A stretch of DNA of 51,096 nucleotides from an uncultured Dorea sp. (GCA_900543415.1 UQRE01000016.1:1-51096); one strand, 5' to 3'; positions 17,221 to 26,261 are shown, numbered from the stretch's first letter. Program-made: numbers and translations. The notes: generated from the letters alone by a model not told the origin.

Positions 17221-18338
17221 TGATTCAGGTGACACCGGAACAAAAAATGGAAGTAATCAATCATTATCAATTTACAGGTGAATTGCTTTCGCAGGAGCCA
17301 TACGGAAGCGGTCATATCAATGACACATTTCTTCTGGTATATGACATTGAGAGAATGGGACGTATGAAGGTGATCCTTCAGAGAATGAATAAAGATATTT
17401 TCACGAAGCCGGAAGAGCTTATGGAAAATGTGGTTGGAGTTACGTCTTATTTGAGAGAACGGATTATAGAAAATGGCGGAGATCCGGAACGGGAGACACT
17501 GAACGTGATCCCGACACCGGATGGAGCCATGTTTTACAAAGATTCTAAGGGCGATTATTGGAGAGCGTATAAATTTATTACAGATGCCCTTGGATACGAC
17601 AAGGTAGAAAATCCAGATGATTTCTACCAGAGTGCAGTTTCTTTCGGTAATTTCCAGCGCTTGCTGGCTGATTATCCGGCGGAGACACTCCACGAGACGA
17701 TCAAAGGGTTCCATGACACGAAGGCGCGCTTTCAAGTGTTTAAAGAAGTTGTAGAAGCTGATGTAATGGGAAGAGCGAAAGATGTGGAGAAGGAAATCCA
17801 GTTTGTACTGGACCGCGAAGAGATTGCGGATTATTTCTGTGATCTTTTGGCAAAAGGGGAATTGCCGCTTCGCGTAACGCATAACGATACCAAATTAAAT
17901 AATATTATGATTGACAATCGGACGAGAAAAGGAATCTGTGTCATTGATCTTGATACGGTTATGCCGGGACTTGCCATGAATGATTTCGGTGATTCCATCC
18001 GCTTCGGGGCAAGTACAGCCGCAGAGGATGAGAAGGATCTGTCAAAGGTATCCTGCAGCATGGAGCTCTTTGATCTCTACGCAAAAGGATATATTGAGGG
18101 ATGCGCCGGAAGACTTACCAGAAAAGAGATAGAGCTTATGCCGATGGGGGCAAAGACAATGACCTTTGAGTGTGGTATGCGTTTCCTCACAGATTACCTT
18201 CAGGGAGATACTTATTTTAAAGTTCACAGAGAAGGACACAATCTGGACAGATGCAGAACTCAGTTTAAACTGGTTGAGGATATGGAGCAAAAGTGGTATA
18301 CTATGCAGGGAATTGTCAAAAAATACAGCGATAATTAA
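17220..18338 (+). CDS. nahK: N-acetylhexosamine 1-kinase-like phosphotransferase
   Basis: 372 residues of the aminoglycoside phosphotransferase fold. Visible: YGSGHINDTFLL (nucleotide-binding loop), the catalytic T220-H-N-D223 in RVTHNDTKLNNIMID, and the metal-binding VIDLDTVMPG with D243. This is the pattern of NahK/LnpB, which phosphorylates GlcNAc or GalNAc at C1 using ATP. I start at the ATG at 17220 (TAATG overlap with the previous gene), not at the GTG at 17205 that overlaps the ribosome site GGGAGGG. The operon context with the nucleotidyltransferase and galE supports the assignment. Confidence 0.87.
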   Translation: MIQVTPEQKMEVINHYQFTGELLSQEPYGSGHINDTFLLVYDIERMGRMKVILQRMNKDIFTKPEELMENVVGVTSYLRERIIENGGDPERETLNVIPTPDGAMFYKDSKGDYWRAYKFITDALGYDKVENPDDFYQSAVSFGNFQRLLADYPAETLHETIKGFHDTKARFQVFKEVVEADVMGRAKDVEKEIQFVLDREEIADYFCDLLAKGELPLRVTHNDTKLNNIMIDNRTRKGICVIDLDTVMPGLAMNDFGDSIRFGASTAAEDEKDLSKVSCSMELFDLYAKGYIEGCAGRLTRKEIELMPMGAKTMTFECGMRFLTDYLQGDTYFKVHREGHNLDRCRTQFKLVEDMEQKWYTMQGIVKKYSDN

Positions 18339-18351
18339 TGGAGGTAGAAAG

Positions 18352-19371
18352 ATGGCAAAAATATTGATTACAGGCGGCGCCGGCTATATCGGAAGCCACA
18401 CAGCACTGGAGCTTTTGAATAAGGGGTATGAGGTTGTCGTTTATGATAATCTCAGTAACTCTTCTCAGGAGTCCTTAAGACGTGTAGAAGAACTTACCGG
18501 TAAGAAGGTTGCATTTTATGAAGGAGATATTCTGGATAAAGAAGCGCTTACTGCAATGTTCAAGGCGGAAAATGTAGATGCAGTCATTCACTGTGCAGCT
18601 TTGAAAGCAGTTGGAGAGTCTGTGCAAAAACCATTGGAATACTATCATAATAATATTACAGGAACACTTTCTCTTATGGGAGTCATGGATGAAGTTGGCG
18701 TGAAGAATATTGTATTCAGTTCTTCCGCTACGGTATACGGAAGTCCGGAAGAAATGCCGATCACAGAGGCTTGCCCAAAGGGAGCATGTACCAATCCTTA
18801 CGGATGGACAAAGTCTATGATGGAACAGATCATGACAGACGTTCAGAAAGCAAAACCGGATTGGAATGTAATCCTGTTACGTTACTTCAACCCGGTTGGA
18901 GCGCATAAGAGCGGACGTATCGGAGAAGACCCGAAGGGAATTCCGAACAACTTAATGCCTTATATTTCACAGGTGGCAGTAGGAAAGCTTGAGAAGCTTG
19001 GTGTATTCGGTGATGATTATGATACACCGGACGGAACAGGCGTACGTGATTACATCCATGTAGTAGACTTGGCAGTTGGTCATGTAAAAGCAATCGACTA
19101 CATCTTCACAAACCCGGGATTAGATGTGATCAACCTTGGAACAGGTGTGGGATATTCCGTACTTGATATGGTGAAAGCATTTGGCAAAGCTTGCGGAAAA
19201 GAGATTCCATATGAGATCAAACCAAGACGTGAAGGCGATATCGCAATGTGCTACGCAGATCCGGCTAAAGCATTAAAGGTACTCGGCTGGAAGGCAGAGC
19301 GTGGCTTAGACGAAATGTGCGAAGACACATGGAGATGGCAGTCACAGAATCCTAAGGGATACAACGAATAA
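18352..19371 (+). CDS. galE: UDP-glucose/UDP-HexNAc 4-epimerase
   Basis: 339 residues of the extended SDR family. TGGAGYIGSHTA is the NAD site, SSSATVYG and YGWTKSMMEQ supply the catalytic S/Y-x3-K. It interconverts UDP-galactose and UDP-glucose, and possibly UDP-GalNAc and UDP-GlcNAc. GGAGGTAGAAAG precedes the ATG at 18352; longer in-frame starts overlap the kinase. It is the last gene of the importer-kinase operon and corresponds to LnpD. Confidence 0.95.
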   Translation: MAKILITGGAGYIGSHTALELLNKGYEVVVYDNLSNSSQESLRRVEELTGKKVAFYEGDILDKEALTAMFKAENVDAVIHCAALKAVGESVQKPLEYYHNNITGTLSLMGVMDEVGVKNIVFSSSATVYGSPEEMPITEACPKGACTNPYGWTKSMMEQIMTDVQKAKPDWNVILLRYFNPVGAHKSGRIGEDPKGIPNNLMPYISQVAVGKLEKLGVFGDDYDTPDGTGVRDYIHVVDLAVGHVKAIDYIFTNPGLDVINLGTGVGYSVLDMVKAFGKACGKEIPYEIKPRREGDIAMCYADPAKALKVLGWKAERGLDEMCEDTWRWQSQNPKGYNE

Positions 19372-19396
19372 GAAATCTTAATAAGAAAAAGCACAG

Positions 19397-19465
19397 AGGG
19401 ACGTTTTTCTCCTGAGCATGGTACATGGCTTTGCTTTGTACCAGCGGAAGGAGAGGGGCGTCCCT
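19397..19465 (+). terminator. Long stem-loop after galE
   Basis: Nested arms AGGGACG/CGTCCCT, TCTCCT/AGGAGA and GGTACA/TGTACC give a roughly 69-base hairpin. Further GTCCCC-rich sequence continues to about 19520. The 231-base gap before gdpP holds this element and the gdpP promoter only. Confidence 0.6.
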
Positions 19466-19544
19466 AATTCGTGTACTCGCGGAAGAGAGGGGGTGTCCCC
19501 AAATTATGTCCCCAATTTATGCTCTTTTATTTTCACCGGAAAAG

Positions 19545-19553
19545 TGTTATAAT
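19545..19553 (+). promoter_or_regulatory. Extended -10 promoter of gdpP
   Basis: TGTTATAAT (TG-n-TATAAT) lies about 50 bases before gdpP. The -35 region (TTTTAT) is weak, as is common with an extended -10. Confidence 0.5.
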
Positions 19554-19602
19554 AACTTCGTATATCTTAAAACTGTAACTGTTTTGAAGAGGTAGAGAAG
19601 TT

Positions 19603-21657
19603 ATGAAAGAGAAACAGAAAATTCGAGTAAAAGGACAACTTCGTACATATATGCAGTGGCCGGCTATTCTTGGGATATTCTTGATTGGCATGAATGTCTG
19701 GATTTACAGAATGGATCACAAAGCCGGGCTTGTGATGTCCGCATTTGTACTTCTGTATATTATCATGGCGGTACTCCTATATGTGTATACAAGAACCATG
19801 CTGATGAAAGAATTGGTGGAGTTTGCCACGCAGTACGGGATTGTGCAGAATACGCTGTTGAAAGAATTGGCAGTTCCCTATGCGATTCTTCTGGATGACG
19901 GAAAAGTAATATGGATGAATAACCAGTTTCTCAAGATTCTGGGCGGTAAAATCAAAGGTGACGCTTATTTGAGTAAATATTTGCCGGAGTTGAACCGTTC
20001 GATTTTTCCTCAAGAAGAAAATGATATTGTCCATATGGACGTATACTATAATGAGAGACAGTATCAGGCAGAACTCAGAAAGGTGTCTGTAGAAGGCTTT
20101 TCAGAGACAGAGCGCTTGATGGAAATGCCCGAGGAAAAAGAATATTTTATTGCCGTTTATCTTCAGGATGTTACAGAATTAAATCAGTATATCAAAGCAA
20201 ATGAAGAACAGCGGCTTGTAGCAGGACTTATTTATATTGATAACTATGATGAGATTATTGACAGTGTAGAGGAAGTTCGCCAATCACTTCTTGTCGCGCT
20301 TGTAGATCGGAAAATCAATCAATACATTGCAAAAGCAAATGGTATTGTCAAAAAGATGGAAACGGACAAATATTTTATTGCCGTTCAGAAACAGCATTTT
20401 AAACAGTTAGAGGAAGATAAGTTTTCTCTTCTTGAAGGAGTGAAAACAGTAAATATCGGAAATAAGATACCGGCAACGATCAGTATGGGCTTCGGTCTCA
20501 GTGAAGAATCTTACGCACAGAGCTATAACTATGCGCGCGTAGCAATTGATTTATCGCTGGCACGAGGTGGTGACCAGGCGGTTATTAAGGACAGTCAGGG
20601 AATCACTTATTATGGTGGTAAGAGGGAACAGACCTCCAAGAATACACGTGTGAAAGCCCGTGTAAAGGCAGAGGCGCTCAGAGAATTTATCACGATCAAA
20701 GACAAGATCTTTGTTATGGGACATAAATTTGCGGATGCGGATTCTTTCGGAGCGGCGGTAGGTATTTGCCGTGCGGCAGAGGCGCTTGAGAAGAAAGCGT
20801 ATATTGTGATTGATGAGATCTCGGCATCTTTAAAACCGCTGTATCTCTCCTATGCGGAGAATCCAGAATATGGTGAGAAAATGTTCCTGAAGCCGCAGGA
20901 AGTGCTGAAAATTGCGGATGAGAACTCGATGGTTGTTGTGGTGGATACAAACCGCCCGAAGATGACGGAATGTGAAGAATTGTTATCAATTGCAAGAACC
21001 ATTGTAGTGCTGGATCATCACAGACAGAGCAGTGATAATATCGAAAATGCGCTGTTGTCCTACATCGAACCATACGCTTCCTCATCCTGTGAAATGGTTG
21101 CGGAAATCTTGCAATATATTGTGGATGACATCGAGATTCCGGATCTGGAGGCGAGCAGTCTCTATGCCGGCATTATGATTGATACAAATAATTTCGTTAA
21201 TAAGACTGGTGTTCGTACCTTTGAAGCTGCTGCGTTTTTAAGAAGATGTGGTGCAAATATTACGCAGGTTCGCAAAATGTTCAGAGATGATATGGCTTCC
21301 TATCAGGCAAAGGCAGAGATTATCAGCAGTGTGGAAGTATATCAGGAGAAGTTTGCCATTGCCAGAGGAGAAAATCTGGATATTGAGAGCCCGACGATCG
21401 TAGGGGCACAGGCTGCAAACGATCTGTTGGACATCAATGCGGTGAAGGCGTCCTTTGTTCTTACGAATTATAATGGCAGAATCTATATCAGTGCCAGATC
21501 TATCGATGAAGTGAACGTGCAGATTATCATGGAACGTCTTGGAGGAGGCGGACATATGAACGCTTCCGGCGCACAGTTTGAACATACGGATATGGAACGA
21601 GCGGTAGAAGACCTTAAGAAAGTAATAGACGAGATGGTAGAAGGAGGAGATATCTAA
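19603..21657 (+). CDS. gdpP: Cyclic-di-AMP phosphodiesterase, DHH family
   Basis: 684 residues: two N-terminal membrane helices (about 15-70), a PAS-like domain, a degenerate GGDEF-like domain (VAGLIYIDNYDEI onward), then DHH and DHHA1 domains with GHKFADADSFG, VVVDTNRPK, VVLDHHRQS and IMIDTNNF metal-site motifs and GGGGHMNASGA. It hydrolyses c-di-AMP, controlling osmotic and cell-wall homeostasis. Its stop overlaps the rplI start (TAATG), and gdpP-rplI-dnaB is a standard Firmicute cluster. Confidence 0.96.
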   Translation: MKEKQKIRVKGQLRTYMQWPAILGIFLIGMNVWIYRMDHKAGLVMSAFVLLYIIMAVLLYVYTRTMLMKELVEFATQYGIVQNTLLKELAVPYAILLDDGKVIWMNNQFLKILGGKIKGDAYLSKYLPELNRSIFPQEENDIVHMDVYYNERQYQAELRKVSVEGFSETERLMEMPEEKEYFIAVYLQDVTELNQYIKANEEQRLVAGLIYIDNYDEIIDSVEEVRQSLLVALVDRKINQYIAKANGIVKKMETDKYFIAVQKQHFKQLEEDKFSLLEGVKTVNIGNKIPATISMGFGLSEESYAQSYNYARVAIDLSLARGGDQAVIKDSQGITYYGGKREQTSKNTRVKARVKAEALREFITIKDKIFVMGHKFADADSFGAAVGICRAAEALEKKAYIVIDEISASLKPLYLSYAENPEYGEKMFLKPQEVLKIADENSMVVVVDTNRPKMTECEELLSIARTIVVLDHHRQSSDNIENALLSYIEPYASSSCEMVAEILQYIVDDIEIPDLEASSLYAGIMIDTNNFVNKTGVRTFEAAAFLRRCGANITQVRKMFRDDMASYQAKAEIISSVEVYQEKFAIARGENLDIESPTIVGAQAANDLLDINAVKASFVLTNYNGRIYISARSIDEVNVQIIMERLGGGGHMNASGAQFEHTDMERAVEDLKKVIDEMVEGGDI

Positions 21658-22106
21658 TGAAGGTAATATTGACAGAAGACGTAAAATCTCTCGGAAAAAA
21701 AGGTGACATTGTAAATGTAAATGACGGATATGCAAGAAATTTCATTTTGAAAACAAATAAAGGTATTGAAGCAAATGCAAAAAACCTCAATGATCTGAAG
21801 CTTAAGAAAGCAAATGATGATAAAATTGCGCAGGAGCATTACGAGGCAGCAGTAGAGCTCGGCAAAAAGATTGAGGACGGAAAGATAGAAGTTTCTATTA
21901 AGACAGGAGAAGGCGGCAAAGCATTCGGAAGTGTGTCTTCTAAAGAAATCGCGCAGGAAGTAAAAGCACAGATGAATCTTGAAATCGACAAGAAGAAAGT
22001 ACAGTTGAAGGATGCGATCAAAGCACTCGGAACCTATGAAGTTCCGGTGAAGCTTCATCCGAAGGTGACAGCCAAACTGAAGGTTGTTGTAACAGAAGAG
22101 GCTTAG
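21657..22106 (+). CDS. rplI: 50S ribosomal protein L9
   Basis: 149 residues, full length. Starts MKVILTEDVKSLGKKGDIVNV with the N-terminal rRNA-binding domain, a long connecting helix and the C-terminal domain. Translationally coupled to gdpP; GGAGGAGAT lies within the end of gdpP. Confidence 0.98.
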   Translation: MKVILTEDVKSLGKKGDIVNVNDGYARNFILKTNKGIEANAKNLNDLKLKKANDDKIAQEHYEAAVELGKKIEDGKIEVSIKTGEGGKAFGSVSSKEIAQEVKAQMNLEIDKKKVQLKDAIKALGTYEVPVKLHPKVTAKLKVVVTEEA

Positions 22107-22118
22107 GAGGAAAAATCA

Positions 22119-23459
22119 ATGGAAGAGGCACTCATTAAACGAGTTATGCCCCATAGTATAGAAGCAGAACAGTCCGTAGTCGGCGCTATGCTGATGGATA
22201 AGGACGCAATCCTTACGGCGGCAGAGATTGTCAGTGGGCAGGATTTTTATCAGACGGCTTATGGTGTGATCTTTGATTCTATGGTAGAACTTTTCAATGA
22301 AGGGAAACCGGTCGATCTGGTCACTTTGCAGGAGCGTCTGAAAGAGAAAGATGTTCCGCCGGAGATTGCCAGCCTTGAATTCGTAAGAGATCTGGTGTCT
22401 GCGGTACCTACTTCGGCAAATGTGAAATACTACGCGCAGATTGTGGCGGACAAGTCGATGCTTCGGAAACTGATTAAATTAAATGATGAGATATCGAATA
22501 CCTGCTATGCGGGAAAAGAATCTCTGGAAGCTATTTTAGAAACCACAGAAAAATCAATGTTTCAGCTGTTGCAGCAGAGAAACACCGGTGAATATGTACC
22601 GATTCGTCAGGTCGTGTTAAATGCACTGGATAAAATTGAGAAAGCATCCAAGAGCAAGGGAACCGTTACCGGTATTCCGACCGGATTCATTGATCTGGAT
22701 TACAAGTTGTCAGGGCTTCAGCCCTCAGATCTTATTCTTGTGGCGGCAAGACCATCTATGGGTAAAACTGCTTTTGTATTAAACATTGCGCAGTATGTGG
22801 CTTTTAAAAAGGACAGGGCGACGGCCATTTTCAGTCTGGAGATGTCGAAGGAGCAGCTGGTGAATCGATTGTTCTCGCTGGAGTCACAAGTCGATGCGCA
22901 GGCGCTTCGTACAGGTAACATGAAAGACTCTGACTGGGAGAAGTTGATTGAGGGCGCAGGAATTATAGGAAAGTCCAAGTTGATCATAGATGATACACCC
23001 GGAATCTCTGTGTCGGAGCTTCGTTCGAAGTGCAGAAAATATAAATTGGAGCACGGGCTCGATCTTATTATCATTGACTATTTGCAGTTGATGACCGGAA
23101 GTGTGGGAAAACGTTCGGAGTCCAGACAACAGGAGATTTCCGAAATCTCCCGTTCGCTTAAAGGACTTGCCAGAGAGTTGAACGTTCCGGTAATTGCACT
23201 GTCACAGTTAAGCCGAGCGGTGGAATCAAGACCGGACAAACGTCCGATGCTTTCGGATCTTCGTGAATCGGGAGCCATCGAGCAGGATGCCGACGTGGTA
23301 ATGTTTATTTACCGTGACGAATATTATAATAAAGATTCAGAATACAAGAAACAGGCAGAGATCATTATTGCAAAACAAAGAAACGGTCCTGTGGGGACCG
23401 TTCATCTGGCTTGGCTTGGTGAGTACACAAAATTTGCGAACTTAAGCCGGCAGGAATAA
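22119..23459 (+). CDS. dnaB: Replicative DNA helicase
   Basis: 446 residues. N-terminal primase-interacting domain (MPHSIEAEQSVVGAMLMD), then a RecA-like motor with Walker A (AARPSMGKTAFVLN), Walker B (LIIIDYLQLM) and the SQLSRAVESRPDKRPMLSDLRESGAIEQDAD segment. Named dnaC in some Bacilli. Starts 12 bases after rplI behind GGAGGAAAA. Its last 18 bases overlap a convergent minus-strand gene. Confidence 0.98.
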   Translation: MEEALIKRVMPHSIEAEQSVVGAMLMDKDAILTAAEIVSGQDFYQTAYGVIFDSMVELFNEGKPVDLVTLQERLKEKDVPPEIASLEFVRDLVSAVPTSANVKYYAQIVADKSMLRKLIKLNDEISNTCYAGKESLEAILETTEKSMFQLLQQRNTGEYVPIRQVVLNALDKIEKASKSKGTVTGIPTGFIDLDYKLSGLQPSDLILVAARPSMGKTAFVLNIAQYVAFKKDRATAIFSLEMSKEQLVNRLFSLESQVDAQALRTGNMKDSDWEKLIEGAGIIGKSKLIIDDTPGISVSELRSKCRKYKLEHGLDLIIIDYLQLMTGSVGKRSESRQQEISEISRSLKGLARELNVPVIALSQLSRAVESRPDKRPMLSDLRESGAIEQDADVVMFIYRDEYYNKDSEYKKQAEIIIAKQRNGPVGTVHLAWLGEYTKFANLSRQE

Positions 23460-23798
23460 CTTTTTAAATTTTTGAACTGGACCACATTCAGAAGCAGACT
23501 TTCGAAAAGATTGCTGTTGTCTGATCAGCTGGTCCAGTTTTTTGAATTCTTCCTCTTCTTGACGCTCTTTCGCGTCCAGTAAGAAAGACATTTCTTTGCT
23601 GAACATAGATAACAAGACTTCGTTATTGTTTTCCAGCATTCGTTTCATATGCAGCTGTTCCCGCGTCCTTTTAATATCGGGGATCAGCGCCTTTAATTCG
23701 GCAAAAGGTACTCCCTGTTCGTATAATTCTTTAATGCAGCCGTATAGCTTCATGTCATCTCTTGTCTCCCTTTTTAATTGTTCCAGTGCACTGCCCAT
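23442..23798 (-). CDS. Small helical protein of unknown function
   Basis: 118 residues, not recognised. It is rich in Glu, Lys, Gln and Leu, with a probable helical or coiled-coil stretch around residues 65-95 (KERQEEEEFKKLDQLIRQQQ). No signal peptide or membrane segment. A strong ribosome site AAGGGGG precedes the ATG by about 8 bases, which argues that it is a real gene. Its 3' end overlaps dnaB by 18 bases, and a dyad upstream (23823-23862) could be an operator. Confidence 0.65.
   Translation of the reverse strand: MGSALEQLKRETRDDMKLYGCIKELYEQGVPFAELKALIPDIKRTREQLHMKRMLENNNEVLLSMFSKEMSFLLDAKERQEEEEFKKLDQLIRQQQSFRKSASECGPVQKFKKLFLPA
23475..23543 (+). terminator. Probable dnaB terminator inside the convergent gene
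   Basis: AACTGGACC (23475-23483) pairs with GGTCCAGTT (23531-23539), with an inner CAGAC/GTCTG pairing, followed by TTTT. The hairpin lies 16 bases after the dnaB stop but within the coding sequence of the 118-residue gene on the other strand. Confidence 0.5.
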
Positions 23799-23822
23799 AA
23801 TAAAACCCCCTTATTATTTCGT

Positions 23823-23862
23823 AACTATTCAGATGTGCTTAAGTTATCACAGTTGAATAGTT
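23823..23862. promoter_or_regulatory. Imperfect dyad upstream of the 118-residue gene
   Basis: AACTATTCA and TGAATAGTT are perfect inverted 9-mers, with an inner TGTG/CACA pair. The spacing makes it a 40-bp dyad, suitable for a repressor or a transcript hairpin. Function unknown. Confidence 0.4.
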
Positions 23863-23927
23863 GTTCTTGGCATGTCCAGAATAACATAAGGAACAGGCGA
23901 AATAAGTCAAAAGACGTCGCACATACG

Positions 23928-23970
23928 AAAAAAAGCATTGCATTCCGGAGAGGAAAGCAATGCTCTTCTT
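23928..23970 (-). terminator. Terminator of the ferredoxin gene
   Basis: AGCATTGC/GCAATGCT stem with T-runs on both sides; on the minus strand the stem is followed by TTTTTTTC. Confidence 0.8.
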
Positions 23971-23984
23971 TTTCGTTTGATATA

Positions 23985-24155
23985 TTAGCCCTGAGAGATA
24001 GCTCCTGTTGGACACTGAGCTGCACATGCACCACAGTCAACACAAGCATCAGCATCGATCTCATAATGATCTGCTCCCTGAGAAATAGCTCCTACTGGAC
24101 ATTCAGCTTCGCAAGCGCCACAGCTAACACATTCATCACTAATTACGTGTGCCAT
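23985..24155 (-). CDS. 2[4Fe-4S] ferredoxin
   Basis: 56 residues with two clusters of C-x2-C-x2-C-x3-CP (CVSCGACEAECP and CVDCGACAAQCP), the typical clostridial electron carrier that serves hydrogenase, pyruvate:ferredoxin oxidoreductase and Rnf-type complexes. The start is the ATG at 24155 behind AGGAGG, with a good promoter upstream; longer frames lack a ribosome site. Confidence 0.97.
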   Translation of the reverse strand: MAHVISDECVSCGACEAECPVGAISQGADHYEIDADACVDCGACAAQCPTGAISQG

Positions 24156-24204
24156 TGGTATGTACCTCCTTTTTGTGATTATAAGACTTCTGCCTTTATC
24201 TATC

Positions 24205-24233
24205 ATAATACAAAAAATTAAGAAAAATTTCAA
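24205..24233 (-). promoter_or_regulatory. Sigma-A promoter of the ferredoxin gene
   Basis: On the minus strand: TTGAAA, 17-bp spacer, TATTAT. Confidence 0.7.
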
Positions 24234-24302
24234 CATTTTTTCACGAATATGGTGTATGATGTTTGATGTTAACAGTAAAAAGCAGAAATTGGAGTGATGA
24301 AA

Positions 24303-25517
24303 ATGTTGAAGAAGAAACAATGGATTGCTGCCGCACTCTGTTTGTCCCTTGTATTTGGCGGATGTGCAGCAGGAGGAAATGAAGATAAAGAGGAAAAAAC
24401 TTCCGAACAGACGGAAGAACAAGAGGCTCCCAAGAAGCCGACGTATCAGGCGAAGCTTGATGTCATCGAACCGGCAGCTTATGGGAATGCGGAAGGCTTA
24501 AAGCTTGAAAAGGGTTCGTATATTTCCATTATCGGAAAAGGAGAAGAAGGACAATATTGGAAACAGGTGAAAAAAGGCGTTGATCAGGCTGCCAAAGATC
24601 TGAATGTACAGCTGGGCTATGAAGGTAAGGATAAGATCAAGGTTGTGTACAGCGCTCCGGCAGAGACAGACAATGTAGACGAACAGGTGAATCTTCTGGA
24701 TGAAGAATTATCCCGCTATCCGGTGGCACTTGGGATTGCCATTGTAGATGAGAATGCCTGCGACGTCCAGTTTGATCTGGCGGCGGACAGTGAGATTCCG
24801 ATCGTGGCATTTGATTCCGGCAGTGATTATCAGGGGTTAATGGCTACCGTGTCTACAAATAATTCGGAGAGTGCGCAGGTAGTGGCCGACAATCTTGGGA
24901 AGGAACTTGAGGGTGCCGGAGAGATTGTAGTTGTTGCCAATGATTCAAAATCAAAGAACAATAAAGAAAGAGTGAATGCATTTGCAGCGAAACTTCAGGA
25001 AAGCTATCCGGAGATTTCCGTCGTAGATACAGTATATTTGGATGCGTTGGATGGCTGGCAGGAGCAGATTGCGGCTGAAATTAATGCCGGAACCTACGCT
25101 TTAAGCGGAGAACCGACAGGCACAGCACTCTCGGAACAAACACAGGTTGAACCGAAAAGTATTACCGAAGAACAGGTGCTTGATTACGTGTTGAAAAAAC
25201 ATCCGAATCTGAAGGGTGTATATGGAACAAATCAAGTTGCAGTCAAAGCATTGGTTGACGGAATCGAACGTGGAAAACGGGAAGGCTTGACTGTTGTCGG
25301 CTATGATGCGGATGAAGAACAGCTTCAGATGTTGAAAGACGGAACGGTAGACGGACTTCTTGTGCAGAATCCGTTTGGCATGGGCTACGCATCCGTGATC
25401 GCAGCCGCAAGGGCTGCCATCGGAGCGGGGAATGAAGCTTATGTGAACACGGGCTATGTGTGGGTCACAAAAGACAATATGAAAAATGAAGAAGTCAAGC
25501 AGATGTTAGCTGAATAA
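24303..25517 (+). CDS. Orphan sugar-binding lipoprotein (periplasmic-binding type 1)
   Basis: 404 residues from the ATG at 24303, 8 bases after GGAG; two upstream starts sit on the ribosome site. Lipobox ends at C21 (LVFGGC), then an acidic Glu/Lys linker and a ribose/galactose-type binding fold (ISIIGKGEEGQYWKQVKKG, PIVAFDSG, VVGYDADEEQLQMLKDG). There is no ATPase or permease nearby, so it may supply a distant transporter or act as a receptor. A segment around residues 260-285 (GEPTGTALSEQTQVEPKS) looks like an insertion relative to simpler members. It converges on the TSUP gene with a 12-base overlap. Confidence 0.8.
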   Translation: MLKKKQWIAAALCLSLVFGGCAAGGNEDKEEKTSEQTEEQEAPKKPTYQAKLDVIEPAAYGNAEGLKLEKGSYISIIGKGEEGQYWKQVKKGVDQAAKDLNVQLGYEGKDKIKVVYSAPAETDNVDEQVNLLDEELSRYPVALGIAIVDENACDVQFDLAADSEIPIVAFDSGSDYQGLMATVSTNNSESAQVVADNLGKELEGAGEIVVVANDSKSKNNKERVNAFAAKLQESYPEISVVDTVYLDALDGWQEQIAAEINAGTYALSGEPTGTALSEQTQVEPKSITEEQVLDYVLKKHPNLKGVYGTNQVAVKALVDGIERGKREGLTVVGYDADEEQLQMLKDGTVDGLLVQNPFGMGYASVIAAARAAIGAGNEAYVNTGYVWVTKDNMKNEEVKQMLAE

Positions 25518-26261
25518 TTTAATTGCCAGAAGCACGAGTACAAATAAAATACTTGGTTTTACAATTTTAGCACCATTTGTCATGATAAGGCCGGCGCCGA
25601 TATATCCGCCTGCCATATTGCATATAGCGGCGATAATTCCTAATAGAAAAAGCACTTGTCCGTTGAAGAGAAAGATACAAAGAGAAGTGATATTTGTGGT
25701 CAGATTAATGACTTTAGCCTGTGCGTTGGCAGTCTTAATGCTGAGCTTTGCAAACACTGTGAAAGCAATAATAAGGAAGGTTCCGGTTCCCGGTCCGTAA
25801 AAACCATCATACATCCCGATGATGAAAGCGGAAATGGATGCGGTCAGGTAAGTGCGTTTATCCAGCGTGATCTCGTCAGTGCCGGAGTCATTGAACAATT
25901 TCTTGTTTAAAACAAGGAAAACTGCGATCGGGAGAATTCCGGTCAAGATATAGATCATTATTTTCTCGGGAACCATAAGAGAAAGATTGGCACCGATGGA
26001 AGAGCCGATGATCGCGGCTATGACCGCCGGGACTGCGAGCCTGAAATTGACTAATCCTGCACGGATGAAACGCCAGGTTGCCAGAGAAGTTCCGCAGCAG
26101 GAAGATAATTTGTTAGTGGCAATGGCTGCATGAGCGGGAACACCGGCAATAAGGTAGGCAGGAAGAGAAATAAGACCTCCGCCACCGCCGATGGCGTCCA
26201 CCATTCCAGCGAGAAACAAAAGGGGACAGATAATGAGAAAAGTCATTGGTGTTAGTTCCAT
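25506..26261 (-). CDS. TSUP family (TauE/SafE) membrane transporter
   Basis: 251 residues with about eight hydrophobic helices and the family glycine pattern (GMVDAIGGGGGLISLPAYL in the first repeat and GMYDGFYGPGTGTFL in the second). Family members export sulfite, sulfoacetate or similar anions; the substrate here cannot be read. Isolated gene. Confidence 0.88.
   Translation of the reverse strand: MELTPMTFLIICPLLFLAGMVDAIGGGGGLISLPAYLIAGVPAHAAIATNKLSSCCGTSLATWRFIRAGLVNFRLAVPAVIAAIIGSSIGANLSLMVPEKIMIYILTGILPIAVFLVLNKKLFNDSGTDEITLDKRTYLTASISAFIIGMYDGFYGPGTGTFLIIAFTVFAKLSIKTANAQAKVINLTTNITSLCIFLFNGQVLFLLGIIAAICNMAGGYIGAGLIMTNGAKIVKPSILFVLVLLAIKLFS

Noticed and set aside
16687..17882. Long minus-strand frames across the nucleotidyltransferase and kinase
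   Set aside because: Low-complexity Cys/His/Phe-rich translations typical of antisense shadows.
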